In this document: in pieces, positions 1 through 7,986 of the stretch
How positions within the stretch are numbered: position 1 is the first letter of the stretch
Layout: each line of letters starts with the position of its first letter
NCBI GenBank assembly: GCA_036871055.1
Contig: CP141893.1
Span: 1,550,001-1,614,000 of the forward strand
Direction of reading: 5' to 3'
DNA: 64,000 nt
Origin: Bisbaumannia sp015645095
GTDB taxonomy: Bacteria; Pseudomonadota; Gammaproteobacteria; Pseudomonadales; Halomonadaceae
Translations under genes and position numbers: made by a program
Notes under the pieces: model-generated
What the model was told of the DNA's origin: nothing
Seen by the model: only the letters and a program-made list of their open reading frames with translations
Databases searched by the model: none

Positions 1-389
1 GCGGGGTCGTCGTGGTCGGCGGCGTCTTCGCTGGTCAGGGCGTCGAGCAGGGCCTCGCGCAGCACCGGCAGGTGGGAGGCCTCCAGGTCGCGGGCGGCGG
101 AGAGCAGGGTCAGGCGACCGCGACGGGCGTGGCGCAGCAGCGGCACCAGGACCTTGGGGGCGTCGTCGAGCTCCCAGCGGTAGCGGCGCACGAAGACCGC
201 GCGGCTGATCTCGTCCTGGTGCCAGGCGCGACGCAGGCCGGGGGAGGGCGAGGCGTCCCGGTACCAGTCGGTGAGGCGCAGGCCCTCGCGGCGCTTGCCC
301 CGGGGCCAGAGGCGGTCCACCAGGATGCGGGCCCCATCCTCGGGCTCGGCCTCGCCATAGATGCGCTTGAGGCGAATATCGTAGGTCAT
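1..389 (-). CDS. DUF488 family protein (partial, runs off the window)
   Basis: The translation begins MTYDIRLKRIYG and contains RILVDRLWPRG, the signature of the short DUF488/YeaO-like family of unknown function, and it continues with WHQDEISRAVFVRRY. The reading frame stays open to the first base of the window, so the C-terminal end is missing. The ATG is taken at position 389 because it gives the family's usual N-terminus. Nothing else can be said about its role. The 185 bases between it and the next gene show no clear promoter or RNA element. Confidence 0.8.
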   Translation of the reverse strand, partial: MTYDIRLKRIYGEAEPEDGARILVDRLWPRGKRREGLRLTDWYRDASPSPGLRRAWHQDEISRAVFVRRYRWELDDAPKVLVPLLRHARRGRLTLLSAARDLEASHLPVLREALLDALTSEDAADHDDP

Positions 390-574
390 CTCGAGTCTCT
401 TCCTTGCACGCAGTGGCCGGGTTCCCAGCTTAGGCCGGGTGGGCGTCCCGCTCCAGTCCCGAAACGTTTACCGCTGGATTTGCGCCGAAGAGCGTTGGTG
501 TCGGCGTTGTCGGGCGGCAGGTCGTGTCCCGTGGCTTCGGCTAGGCTCAGGAAGGAGCCGCGGAGGAAGCAAGC

Positions 575-2158
575 ATGGCCAAGTCGCACGGCAGGTCCCA
601 GGGCACTGACGAGGGGCTCGCGCCCCTGGCCCTCAAGCGGGTAGGCATCGACACCTATCGCGAGAACGTGGCCTACCTGCACCGGGAGTGCGACCTCTAC
701 CGGGCCGAGGGCTTCCAGGCCCTGGCCAAGGTGGAGGTGGGCGCCAACGGGCGGCGCATCCTGGCCAGCCTCAATGTGGTGGATGACGAGGCCATCGTCG
801 GCCATGACCAGTTGGGGCTCTCCGAGGAGGCCTTCACCAGCCTGGGCATGGCGGAGGGCCAGCCGGTCTGCGTGTCCCAGGCGGAGCCGCCGGGCTCGAT
901 TCCCTTCCTGCACCGCAAGATCAACGGCGAGCGGCTGACCCGCGGGGATTTCCGCGCCATCGTCCAGGACGTGGCCGAGCGGCGCTACTCGAAGATCGAG
1001 CTGACCGCCTTCGTGGTGGCCTGCGACCTGGGCGAGCTGGATCGCGAGGAGGTCTTCTACCTCAGCGATGCCATGGCCCGGGTGGGGCGTCGCCTCGATT
1101 GGCACGAGCATCCGGTGGTCGACAAGCACTGCATCGGCGGCATTCCCGGCAATCGCACCTCCATGCTGGTGGTGCCCATCGTCGCCGCCCATGGCAGCCT
1201 CTGTCCCAAGACCTCCTCCCGGGCCATCACCTCGCCCTCGGGGACCGCCGATACCATGGAGGTGCTGGCGCGGGTCGACCTGCCTTTCGCCGAGCTCAAC
1301 GAGCTGGTCCGCACCCACCGCGGCTGCCTGGCGTGGGGCGGCAGTAGCGACCTGTCGCCGGCGGACGATGTGCTGATCACCGTGGAGCGGCCCCTGTCGC
1401 TGGACTCGCCGGGGCAGATGGTGGCCTCGATCCTCTCCAAGAAGGTCTCCGCCGGCTCCACCCACCTGCTGCTGGATATCCCCGTGGGGCCCCAGGCCAA
1501 GGTGCGTTCCATGCCCGAGGCGCGGCGCCTGCGCAAGCTCTTCGAGTTCGTGGCCGGGCGCCTGGGCCTGACCCTGGAGGTGGTGATCACCGACGGGTGC
1601 CAGCCCATCGGGCGCGGCATCGGCCCGGTGCTGGAGGCCCGGGACGTGATGCGGGTGCTGATGCAGCACCCCGAGGCCCCCGCGGACCTGCGCCAGAAGT
1701 CGCTGCACCTGGCCGGGCGCATGCTGGAGTTCGACCCGGACGTGCGCGGCGGCGATGGCTATGGCATCGCCCGGGATATCCTCGAGTCGGGGCGCGCCCT
1801 GGAGAAGATGCGCGCCATTATACGCGCCCAGGGGGAGACGCCCTTCGACCCCGAGGCCCCGCCCCTGGCGCCACTGGGCTTCGAGGTGACGGCACCCCAG
1901 GACGGGGTGGTCACCGCCATCGATAACCGGCGCCTGGCACGCGTCGCCCGGCTCGCCGGCGCCCCCAAGGCCAAGGGCGCCGGGGTCGATCTGCTGGCGC
2001 GTATCGGCGATGCGGTCACGGCGGGTCAGCCCCTCTATCGGGTCTATGCGTCGTTCCGCAACGAGCGCAACGCCGCCCACCAGTGTTGTGACGGCGACAC
2101 CGGCTTCACCCTGGGCGAGGCCTCGGCCATCGTCCCGTTCCACCGGGAGGGACCATGA
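575..2158 (+). CDS. Thymidine/AMP phosphorylase-family protein
   Basis: This 527-residue protein belongs to the pyrimidine-nucleoside phosphorylase superfamily. Visible motifs are KHCIGGIPGNR (phosphate and nucleoside site) and the glycine-rich SPSGTADTMEVL. The N-terminal domain of about 90 residues before the catalytic core matches the longer archaeal-type AMP phosphorylase/'thymidine phosphorylase 2' group rather than classical DeoA. Known members of that group split a nucleotide or nucleoside with phosphate to give a base and ribose-1-phosphate or ribose-1,5-bisphosphate. The start is supported by GGAG-rich sequence 8-20 bases upstream. It overlaps the next gene by four bases (ATGA), so the two are co-translated. 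Substrate (AMP, CMP or thymidine) cannot be decided from sequence alone. Confidence 0.88.
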   Translation: MAKSHGRSQGTDEGLAPLALKRVGIDTYRENVAYLHRECDLYRAEGFQALAKVEVGANGRRILASLNVVDDEAIVGHDQLGLSEEAFTSLGMAEGQPVCVSQAEPPGSIPFLHRKINGERLTRGDFRAIVQDVAERRYSKIELTAFVVACDLGELDREEVFYLSDAMARVGRRLDWHEHPVVDKHCIGGIPGNRTSMLVVPIVAAHGSLCPKTSSRAITSPSGTADTMEVLARVDLPFAELNELVRTHRGCLAWGGSSDLSPADDVLITVERPLSLDSPGQMVASILSKKVSAGSTHLLLDIPVGPQAKVRSMPEARRLRKLFEFVAGRLGLTLEVVITDGCQPIGRGIGPVLEARDVMRVLMQHPEAPADLRQKSLHLAGRMLEFDPDVRGGDGYGIARDILESGRALEKMRAIIRAQGETPFDPEAPPLAPLGFEVTAPQDGVVTAIDNRRLARVARLAGAPKAKGAGVDLLARIGDAVTAGQPLYRVYASFRNERNAAHQCCDGDTGFTLGEASAIVPFHREGP

Positions 2159-3057
2159 GCGCGACCCAGACCGCGACCCTGCTCCATTTCGACGACGAGG
2201 CGGCGCCGGCGCAGCGCCTGGCCGAGGCGCTCAGCCTGCCGGCGTTGACCATCGAGGCCCATCGCTTCCCGGACGAGGAGCTGCGCCTGCGGCTGCCCTT
2301 TGCCGATGCCTGCCCCGAGACCCTGGTGCTCTACCGCAGCCTCGACCGCCCCAACGACAAGCTGGTGGAGCTGCTGCTGGTGGCCCGCCACGCGCGGCGC
2401 CAGGGCACCCGGCGGCTTATCCTGGTGGCCCCCTACCTCGCCTATATGCGCCAGGATATCGCCTTCCACCCCGGCGAGGTGGTCAGCCAGACCCTGGTGG
2501 GGGCCTTCCTCGCCGAGCTGGTCGATGCCCTGATCACCGTGGACCCGCACCTGCATCGCATCGCCCGCCTCGATCAGGCGGTGCCGCTGGTGGATGCCAT
2601 CGCCCTCTCGGCGGCGCCGGCGCTGGGCAGGCTGGCCGCCGCGCGGCGTCCCGGGGCCCTGCTGTTGGGGCCCGACGAGGAGGCCGAGCAGTGGGTGGCC
2701 CGGGCCGCGGCGGTCAGCGGCCTCGACCACGCGGTCTGCCACAAGCGGCGCCACGGCGATACCCGGGTGAGCATCGCGCTGCCCGAGCTGGCGCTGGCCG
2801 GCCGGTCGGTGGTACTGATGGATGACGTGGCCAGCTCCGGCCATACCCTGGCCCGAGCCATCGAGGCGCTGCGCGGCGCCGATGTGGCCTCGGTGGACGT
2901 GGCGGTGACCCATGCGCTCTTCGCCGGCGAGGCCCTGGCGGTGATCGAGGCCGCCGGCGTCGACGGGGTATGGAGCAGCGACGCCATCGCCCACTCGAGC
3001 AATGCGGTTCCCCTCGCGCCGCTGTTGGCCGAGGCGCTCGAGCCGCTGATCCGCTAA
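2155..3057 (+). CDS. Ribose-phosphate pyrophosphokinase-like protein (Prs paralogue)
   Basis: This 300-residue protein has two phosphoribosyltransferase-like halves. The PRPP/ribose-5-phosphate loop is present as VVLMDDVASSGHT, equivalent to the DDxIDTGGT loop of PRPP synthetase. The segment FPDEELRLRLP matches the Prs N-terminus (FPDGE). The usual YARQDRK catalytic flexible-loop motif is altered to YMRQDIAFHPGE, so it is a diverged paralogue rather than the housekeeping Prs. It starts inside the stop of the phosphorylase gene. The pairing suggests that it acts on the phosphorylase product, for example to make PRPP from a ribose phosphate, which is an inference. Confidence 0.85.
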   Translation: MSATQTATLLHFDDEAAPAQRLAEALSLPALTIEAHRFPDEELRLRLPFADACPETLVLYRSLDRPNDKLVELLLVARHARRQGTRRLILVAPYLAYMRQDIAFHPGEVVSQTLVGAFLAELVDALITVDPHLHRIARLDQAVPLVDAIALSAAPALGRLAAARRPGALLLGPDEEAEQWVARAAAVSGLDHAVCHKRRHGDTRVSIALPELALAGRSVVLMDDVASSGHTLARAIEALRGADVASVDVAVTHALFAGEALAVIEAAGVDGVWSSDAIAHSSNAVPLAPLLAEALEPLIR

Positions 3058-3076
3058 CCGTCGCCGAGGAGGCGCT

Positions 3077-3799
3077 ATGGAGAAGAACCTGGCGGTATTG
3101 ATCGACGCCGACAACGCCCAGCCGAGCATCGTCGAGGGACTGCTCTCGGAGATCGCCAAGTACGGCACCGCCAGCGTCAAGCGGGCCTACGGCGACTGGA
3201 CCGGCCCCGAACTCAAGGGCTGGAAGGAGACCCTGCTGCACTACTCCATCCAGCCGGTGCAGCAGTTCGGCTATACCCGCGGCAAGAACGCCACCGACAG
3301 TGCCCTGATCATCGACGCCATGGACCTGCTCTACACCGAGCGCTTCTCGGGCTTCTGCCTGGTCTCCAGCGACAGCGACTTCACTCGCCTGGCGGCGCGC
3401 ATCCGCGAGTCGGGGCTCACCGTCTTCGGCTTCGGCGAGAAGAAGACCCCGATGCCCTTCGTGGCCGCCTGCGACAAGTTCATCTACGTGGAGGTACTGC
3501 GCAGCGACGACGAAGAGGGCGAGGAGAGCCGCCGCCGCTCCGCCAAGGAGCTGAAGTCCGATAACCGCCTGGTCAGCCTGCTGCGCAAGGCGGTGGAGGC
3601 TTCCTCCGACGACAGCGGCTGGGCCTCCCTGGGGGCGGTGGGCAGCAATATCGTCAAGCAGTTCCCCGATTTCGACGCCCGCAACTACGGCTACAAGAAG
3701 CTCGGCGAGCTGGTCAGCGCCACCGAGCTCTTCGAGGTGGCCCAGCGCGGCGATGGCAAGGCGATCTATGTGCGCGACAAGCGCCGCAAGTCGGCCTGA
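3077..3799 (+). CDS. NYN-domain (LabA/DUF88-like) protein with C-terminal OST-HTH domain
   Basis: Residues 1-150 form a NYN/PIN-like ribonuclease fold: the acidic residues in LIDADNAQ, KNATDSALIIDAMDL and SSDSDFTRL are those expected for metal-dependent RNA cleavage. Residues about 160-238 (LVSLLRKAVE...GWASLGAVGSN...YGYKKLGELV) form an OST-HTH/LOTUS RNA-binding domain. This architecture is common in bacteria, and the proteins are generally thought to act on RNA, although the target is unknown. The start has GAGGAGG 8-14 bases upstream. It stands alone, 19 bases after the Prs-like gene. Confidence 0.88.
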   Translation: MEKNLAVLIDADNAQPSIVEGLLSEIAKYGTASVKRAYGDWTGPELKGWKETLLHYSIQPVQQFGYTRGKNATDSALIIDAMDLLYTERFSGFCLVSSDSDFTRLAARIRESGLTVFGFGEKKTPMPFVAACDKFIYVEVLRSDDEEGEESRRRSAKELKSDNRLVSLLRKAVEASSDDSGWASLGAVGSNIVKQFPDFDARNYGYKKLGELVSATELFEVAQRGDGKAIYVRDKRRKSA

Positions 3800-3840
3800 G
3801 GCGGGCGGCGCTTCTGCTAGAGTAGGGCCTGCTGATGTTC

Positions 3841-3927
3841 CTCGGGCTTCACCAGGGAGCCCACGGGGTCGCTGGAACCCGGTCGAGGAGCTCGCGAAAC
3901 CTCTTGAACCTAGCCAAGGAGCCCGAG
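3841..3927 (+). promoter_or_regulatory. Possible structured leader of bluB with alternative pairings
   Basis: CTCGGGCT at 3841-3848 is perfectly complementary to AGCCCGAG at 3920-3927, which covers the end of the AAGGAG ribosome-binding site and the first base of the GTG start. Its GGGCT part can instead pair locally with AGCCC at 3858-3862, so the two pairings exclude each other. The stretch AGCCAAGGAGCCCG just before the start weakly resembles a B12 box. The other conserved parts of a cobalamin riboswitch are not visible. This is a candidate only. Confidence 0.3.
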
Positions 3928-4631
3928 TGTCCGAGCATGCTTTTTCCGAGGCCGAACGCCATGGCCTCTATCGCGCCATCTTCGAGCGCCGCGACGTGCG
4001 CTCGCAGTTCTTGCCCGAACCGATCCCCGCCGAGGTGCTGGCGCGGCTGCTGCAGGCCGCCCATCACGCCCCCTCGGTGGGTTTCATGCAGCCCTGGGAT
4101 TTCCTGGTGATCGAGAACCGTGAACTGCGCGCGCGCATCCAGGCAAGCCATGACCGGGAGAACGCCCGGGCCGCCGGGAACTACCGGGGCGAGCGGGCCG
4201 AGCGCTATCGGCGCCTCAAGCTGGCGGGCATCCTCGATAGCCCCGTCAACCTCTGCGTGACCTGCGACCGGCGTCGCGGCGGGCCGCATGTGCTGGGGCG
4301 CAACTCCATGCTGGAGATGGATCGGTTCAGCACCTGCCTGGCGGTGCAGAACCTGTGGCTGGCGGCCCGCGCCGAGGGCGTGGGTGTGGGCTGGGTGAGT
4401 ATCCTCGACCCGGTGGAACTGGCCGAGCTGCTGGGCCTGCCCGAGGGCGTCGAGCCGGTGGCCTACCTCTGCCTGGGCTATGTCAGCGAGTTCCTCGAGG
4501 CGCCGGAACTGGCCGCCCAGGGCTGGCGGCAGCGCCTGCCCCTGGCCGATCTGGTGCATGGCGACGGCTGGGGACGACCCCCGGAAACGCAAGCGCTCGA
4601 GCTGGCCCTGGCAGGCCTCGAGCCGCGATAA
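3927..4631 (+). CDS. bluB: 5,6-dimethylbenzimidazole synthase
   Basis: A flavin-dependent nitroreductase-fold enzyme of 234 residues that fragments reduced FMN with oxygen to make the lower ligand of vitamin B12. Diagnostic segments are FERRDVRSQF at the FMN-binding N-terminus, APSVGFMQPWDF, and GVGVGWVSILDP near the C-terminus, all typical of BluB. The GTG start is chosen because AAGGAG lies five bases upstream and it gives the usual length; the frame is open further upstream but without a ribosome site. No other cobalamin gene is in the window. Translation may be controlled by the leader described separately. Confidence 0.9.
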   Translation: MSEHAFSEAERHGLYRAIFERRDVRSQFLPEPIPAEVLARLLQAAHHAPSVGFMQPWDFLVIENRELRARIQASHDRENARAAGNYRGERAERYRRLKLAGILDSPVNLCVTCDRRRGGPHVLGRNSMLEMDRFSTCLAVQNLWLAARAEGVGVGWVSILDPVELAELLGLPEGVEPVAYLCLGYVSEFLEAPELAAQGWRQRLPLADLVHGDGWGRPPETQALELALAGLEPR

Positions 4632-4677
4632 TACCGCCCCTCTCCGAGACAAGACGCAGGACGCAGGTGAGTGACCC

Positions 4678-5025
4678 ATGGCACTGAGCGAATTCGAGAT
4701 CAAGCGGGCCGAGAAGGCCATCCAGGGCTTCCTGGCGACGCATCGTCCACCGCCCCAGATTCGCCCCCGGTTGGATCTCGGTGGGCGGGTCGACGGCCAG
4801 AGCGTGGAGATCTTCTCGATACGCCCCCGCTACGATGACCCCGGTACCCGCATGGAGACCCCGGCGGCCAAGGCCACCTACGTGAAGAGCCGTGGCCTGT
4901 GGAAGGTCTACTGGATGCGCGCCGACCTCAAGTGGCACGCCTACGAGCCCAGGCCCGAAGTGAAGAGCCTGGAGGCCTTCCTCGCCCTGGTGGGCGAGGA
5001 TGCCCATGGCTGTTTCTTCGGCTAG
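4678..5025 (+). CDS. DUF3024-family protein
   Basis: This small 115-residue protein ends with KVYWMRADLKWHAYEPRPEV, the characteristic Trp-rich core of the DUF3024 family found in many bacteria. No signal peptide or membrane segment is visible, so it is probably cytoplasmic. Function is unknown. It follows bluB by 46 bases but has no evident functional link with it. Confidence 0.75.
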   Translation: MALSEFEIKRAEKAIQGFLATHRPPPQIRPRLDLGGRVDGQSVEIFSIRPRYDDPGTRMETPAAKATYVKSRGLWKVYWMRADLKWHAYEPRPEVKSLEAFLALVGEDAHGCFFG

Positions 5026-5104
5026 CGTGGAACCCAGGCCGGCGTCGGCGACTCTATCTGCCGCCCCGCATGAGGTGGGGCACCCTCTATCGGCAAGGAG
5101 CAAG

Positions 5105-5875
5105 ATGATGATGGATCCCCGTGTGCTGGGACTTTCCCTGCTGGCCCTGGGGCTGGCGGGCTGTGGCAGCGAGGCCGAGGCGCCTCCGGAGGAGGCCGGC
5201 GACTATGCCGCCCTGGTGGGTGAGTGGCGGGTGGTAGGGCATGAGGCGCCAGGCATCAGCGCCCTGAGCGAGGAGCAGGCCGAGGCCTGGCTGGGGGCGC
5301 GGCTGCGCATCAATACGGCCTGGATGGCCCTGGGAGAAACCTTCTGCGAAGGCATGACCCACGCGGCCGAGCCGCGTCCGGTCGGCGAGTTGCTGGCGGA
5401 CTATCGCCTCGACGATGGCGCCTTGCCGCCCCTGGCCGGCCGCGAGGTGGTCGTTCAGCACCGCCTCGATTGTGACGGTCAGTCCTGGCCGACCCTGGGC
5501 GGGACCCTGCTGTGGCTGGACGAAGAGCGCCTGCTGGCGCCCTGGGAGGGCGTCTTCTTCATGCTGGAGCGTGACGACGGCTTCCGTGCCTACGGCAACG
5601 AGCCGTTCTGGAACCTGGCCATCGATACACAGGGCCTGCGCTTCGCCGATCCCTTCACCGGGCTCGATGTGCGCACGCCGCTGCCGGAGGCCGAGGCCCT
5701 GGCGGCGGGTGGCAGCGTCTACCACGCCCAGACCGAGGCCCATGACCTGCGGGTCGAGATTCGCCCCGAGACCTGCCACGACAGCATGGCAGGCGCCCCC
5801 TTCGAGACGACGGTGAGCGTGACCCTGGATGGCCAGCAGTTCGAGGGCTGTGGTGGCGCCGTGCCGACGTTCTAG
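5105..5875 (+). CDS. Putative lipoprotein with COG3650-like C-terminal domain
   Basis: The N-terminus (LGLSLLALGLAGCGSE) is a lipoprotein signal peptide with lipobox LAGC, so the mature protein is predicted to be lipid-anchored in the envelope. The C-terminal half contains FRAYGNEPFWNLAI and a late pair of cysteines (RPETCHDSM, FEGCGG), a pattern of COG3650-type envelope proteins of unknown function. Three consecutive ATG codons exist; the first or second fits the AAGGAG at 5095-5100. The total of 256 residues is complete. It stands alone. Confidence 0.72.
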   Translation: MMMDPRVLGLSLLALGLAGCGSEAEAPPEEAGDYAALVGEWRVVGHEAPGISALSEEQAEAWLGARLRINTAWMALGETFCEGMTHAAEPRPVGELLADYRLDDGALPPLAGREVVVQHRLDCDGQSWPTLGGTLLWLDEERLLAPWEGVFFMLERDDGFRAYGNEPFWNLAIDTQGLRFADPFTGLDVRTPLPEAEALAAGGSVYHAQTEAHDLRVEIRPETCHDSMAGAPFETTVSVTLDGQQFEGCGGAVPTF

Positions 5876-5876
5876 G

Positions 5877-6070
5877 GCGCTCAAGGAAAGCAGGGCGGCA
5901 GGCTATCGCGCGGGTTGGCTAGGGCGGCGGCGTGTCCCCGCCGGTTGGCATGAGGGCAGTGGTCAAGGAAGGCAGAGCGGCAGGCTATTGTGCGGGTTGG
6001 CTAGGGAGGGGGCGGTCGGACGGCAGCAGCGGCGCTCAAGGAAGACAGAGCGGCAGGCTATCGCGCAGGG
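5877..6070. repeat. Three imperfect direct copies of a 44-bp unit derived from the end of the SDR gene
   Basis: Copies begin at 5881, 5963 and 6036 with TCAAGGAA and share GCGGCAGGCTAT, followed in the first two by GCGGGTTGGCTAGGG. The third copy is the actual 3' end of the minus-strand SDR gene, with TCA at 6036 as the complement of its stop codon. Copies one and two lie downstream of that stop. Spacing is 82 and 73 bases. Copies one and three also share a preceding GCGC. Confidence 0.8.
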
Positions 6071-6938
6071 TGCGTGGGGTGATGCCCAGGTCGGCGAAGG
6101 TGCCCACGCCCTCGCCGACGAGGTTGTCCTCGGCCATCAGCCATACCTGATCGCGGGTCAGGGGCGGGTGGGGGAGCAGCGAGAGCAGACCGGCCAGGGC
6201 ATGCCAGGCCCAGAAGGGCACCGGCAGCAGAGGGCGTTCCCGCCCCAGGTGCGCCTCGAGGCGTTCGAGGATCTCCCGATAGCCGAGCACGTCCGGGCCG
6301 CCCAGCTCGAAGAGTCGCCGAGCCGGGGCCGGCCCGGTCAGCAGGGCCAGCGCCGCCCGGGCCACGTCGGTGACATGCACCGGCTGCAAGCGGGTCTCGC
6401 CGCGGCCGAACAGGGGAATCGCCGGCAGCCGGGTCAGCCGTGCCAGGCCATTGAGGAAGGCGTCCCCGGGGCCGAACAGCACGCTGGGGCGCAGGATGAT
6501 CGCCTTGGGCAGGTGCTCCAGCACGGCCGCCTCGCCCCGGGCACGGGCGCGCACATAGGCCGATGGCGAGTCAGGGCGGGCGCCGATACCGGAGAGCTGC
6601 ACCAGCCGCGTGACGCCCGCCTCCCGAGCCAGCCGGGCCAGGCGGGCGGCCCCCTCCACATGGATCGTCTCGAAGCCGGCCCCGGGGCGCTCCACATAGC
6701 CACTCACCGCATTGATCACCGCCGAGGCGCCGGTCAGTGCCTCGGTGATCGTACCCTCGTCGCGAATATCCGCCGGGCAGAGGGTGATGGGATCCTGGGG
6801 TTCCGCCCAGTCGGGCCAGCGCGGATGGCGTGCCGCCAGGCGGACCGGGTGGCCCGCCTCCACCAGTTCACGCACCAGGTGTCGCCCCAGGAAACCGGTG
6901 CCGCCGAAGACCAGCGTCTCGCTTGTGGGTTGGCTCAT
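6036..6938 (-). CDS. NAD(P)-binding SDR protein, complex I NDUFA9-like
   Basis: This 300-residue Rossmann protein has the atypical SDR dinucleotide motif VFGGTGFLGRHLV at its N-terminus. It continues with INAVSGYVERPG, VQLSGIGARPDSPSAY and ILRPSVLFGPGD. This is the NDUFA9-like/SDR_a5 group, whose bacterial members are uncharacterised NAD(P)H-binding proteins. It follows the DsbA-like gene by five bases and is probably co-transcribed with it. The last eleven codons are the source of the downstream repeats. Exact substrate is unknown. Confidence 0.82.
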   Translation of the reverse strand: MSQPTSETLVFGGTGFLGRHLVRELVEAGHPVRLAARHPRWPDWAEPQDPITLCPADIRDEGTITEALTGASAVINAVSGYVERPGAGFETIHVEGAARLARLAREAGVTRLVQLSGIGARPDSPSAYVRARARGEAAVLEHLPKAIILRPSVLFGPGDAFLNGLARLTRLPAIPLFGRGETRLQPVHVTDVARAALALLTGPAPARRLFELGGPDVLGYREILERLEAHLGRERPLLPVPFWAWHALAGLLSLLPHPPLTRDQVWLMAEDNLVGEGVGTFADLGITPRTLRDSLPLCLP

Positions 6939-6943
6939 GGGGG

Positions 6944-7573
6944 TTATCCCATCAGGTCGAGGAGGCGTTCCACCGCCAGCAGCAGCTGGCGTCGCGGCTG
7001 GGCGCCTTCCAGCACCCCGGCATGTTCGCCATCCAGCATAAAGCGCAGGCCGGGTACCCCGGAGATGCCCAACACCTGGGCCTGATGCTGATCGTCGCGC
7101 ACCGCCTGACGAAAACGCCCTTCGTGAAGCGCTCGGGCCAGGTCGTGGCCATCCAGCCCCAGGGCCGCGGCCTGAGTCATCAGGGCGTCGATATCGCCCA
7201 GGTCGAGGCTGGCCTCGAAGAAACCGCGAAACAGCGCCAGGCGCAGGGCGGTGCCGGCTTCGGGGGCCTGTGCCTCGGCCCAGGCGTGGGCCTCGTGGGC
7301 CAGCCGCGAGCGGGGCTGGAGACTCGGCAGGCGCAGGGTCAGGCCCCGCTCGACGGCCATGGGGTAGACCGAGCGTTGCCAGACGTCATGCAGGTAGTCG
7401 GCGTCGGGGTCGAGGGGCGGGTGGGGCTCGGGACGCAGCTCGAAGGCCCGCCAGCGAATGCCGAGGGCTTCGCCGAAGCGGGCCTGGATGGCCTCCAGTT
7501 CGGGAAGCTCCAGGTAGCAGAAGGGGCAGACGAAGTCGCTGAAGACTTCGAGTGTGATGCGAGGTTGAGGCAT
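6944..7573 (-). CDS. DsbA-family oxidoreductase (FrnE-like)
   Basis: The protein of 209 residues has a thioredoxin-fold active site CPFC in the N-terminal context FSDFVCPFCYLELPEL and the cis-proline loop ISGVPGLRFML near residue 170. The insertion between them is helical, as in FrnE/2-hydroxychromene-2-carboxylate isomerase-like DsbA proteins. No signal peptide is visible, so it is predicted to be cytoplasmic, unlike periplasmic DsbA. It is the first gene of a two-gene unit with the SDR. Confidence 0.87.
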   Translation of the reverse strand: MPQPRITLEVFSDFVCPFCYLELPELEAIQARFGEALGIRWRAFELRPEPHPPLDPDADYLHDVWQRSVYPMAVERGLTLRLPSLQPRSRLAHEAHAWAEAQAPEAGTALRLALFRGFFEASLDLGDIDALMTQAAALGLDGHDLARALHEGRFRQAVRDDQHQAQVLGISGVPGLRFMLDGEHAGVLEGAQPRRQLLLAVERLLDLMG

Positions 7574-7644
7574 GGTGGTTCTCTTGGCGAGGAACTTTCC
7601 CCTAGGGTAACGTCAGGGTGCGCCGGTGAACCACTCTGCCGCTT

Positions 7645-7848
7645 TCAGGCGTAGGTATTGATCTGGGTGCCGAGGTGCCCCTGGTCGGCCAGTTGCGGCT
7701 CGGCGGAGGCGGACTCCAGCAGGGCGGTGACCTGTTGCTGCTGGGTGGTCAGGGCCTCCTTGAAGATCTGCATCTGCGCTTGCTGGGCGACCTGGGCCTG
7801 CTGCATGACCAGGGCCTGGCTAACGGTGTGATTGATGGCCGAATCCAT
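7645..7848 (-). CDS. Small putative motility-type protein (YjfB-like)
   Basis: This 67-residue, glutamine-rich helical protein has the N-terminal pattern MDSAINHTVSQALVMQQAQV and a C-terminus ending in GTQINTYA. Both match the 'putative motility protein' family (YjfB-like), whose function is unproven. The ATG at 7848 is preceded by AAGGAA at a good distance. The frame is open upstream, but the ribosome site and family length favour this start. No other motility gene is nearby. Confidence 0.7.
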   Translation of the reverse strand: MDSAINHTVSQALVMQQAQVAQQAQMQIFKEALTTQQQQVTALLESASAEPQLADQGHLGTQINTYA

Positions 7849-7986
7849 ATTGGCATTCCTTGAATTAGCAAAAGTCCCTGTCACGCTATCAGTCCGCCCT
7901 CCGTGATGCCAGGCCTTCCCGAGGTGGAGTCTACCGCGCCGGCGGTGTAGGCTTGCCGGTTTCCTGATAACGCAAGGACTCTCGCG

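Noticed and set aside
386..2143. Open frame of 585 codons antisense to the phosphorylase gene
   Set aside because: The plus-strand protein has clear catalytic motifs; the antisense product shows only GC-biased sequence.
3753..3926. N-terminal extension of BluB starting within the NYN gene
   Set aside because: No ribosome site, overlap with the NYN coding sequence, and a GTG with AAGGAG at ideal distance gives the usual protein length.
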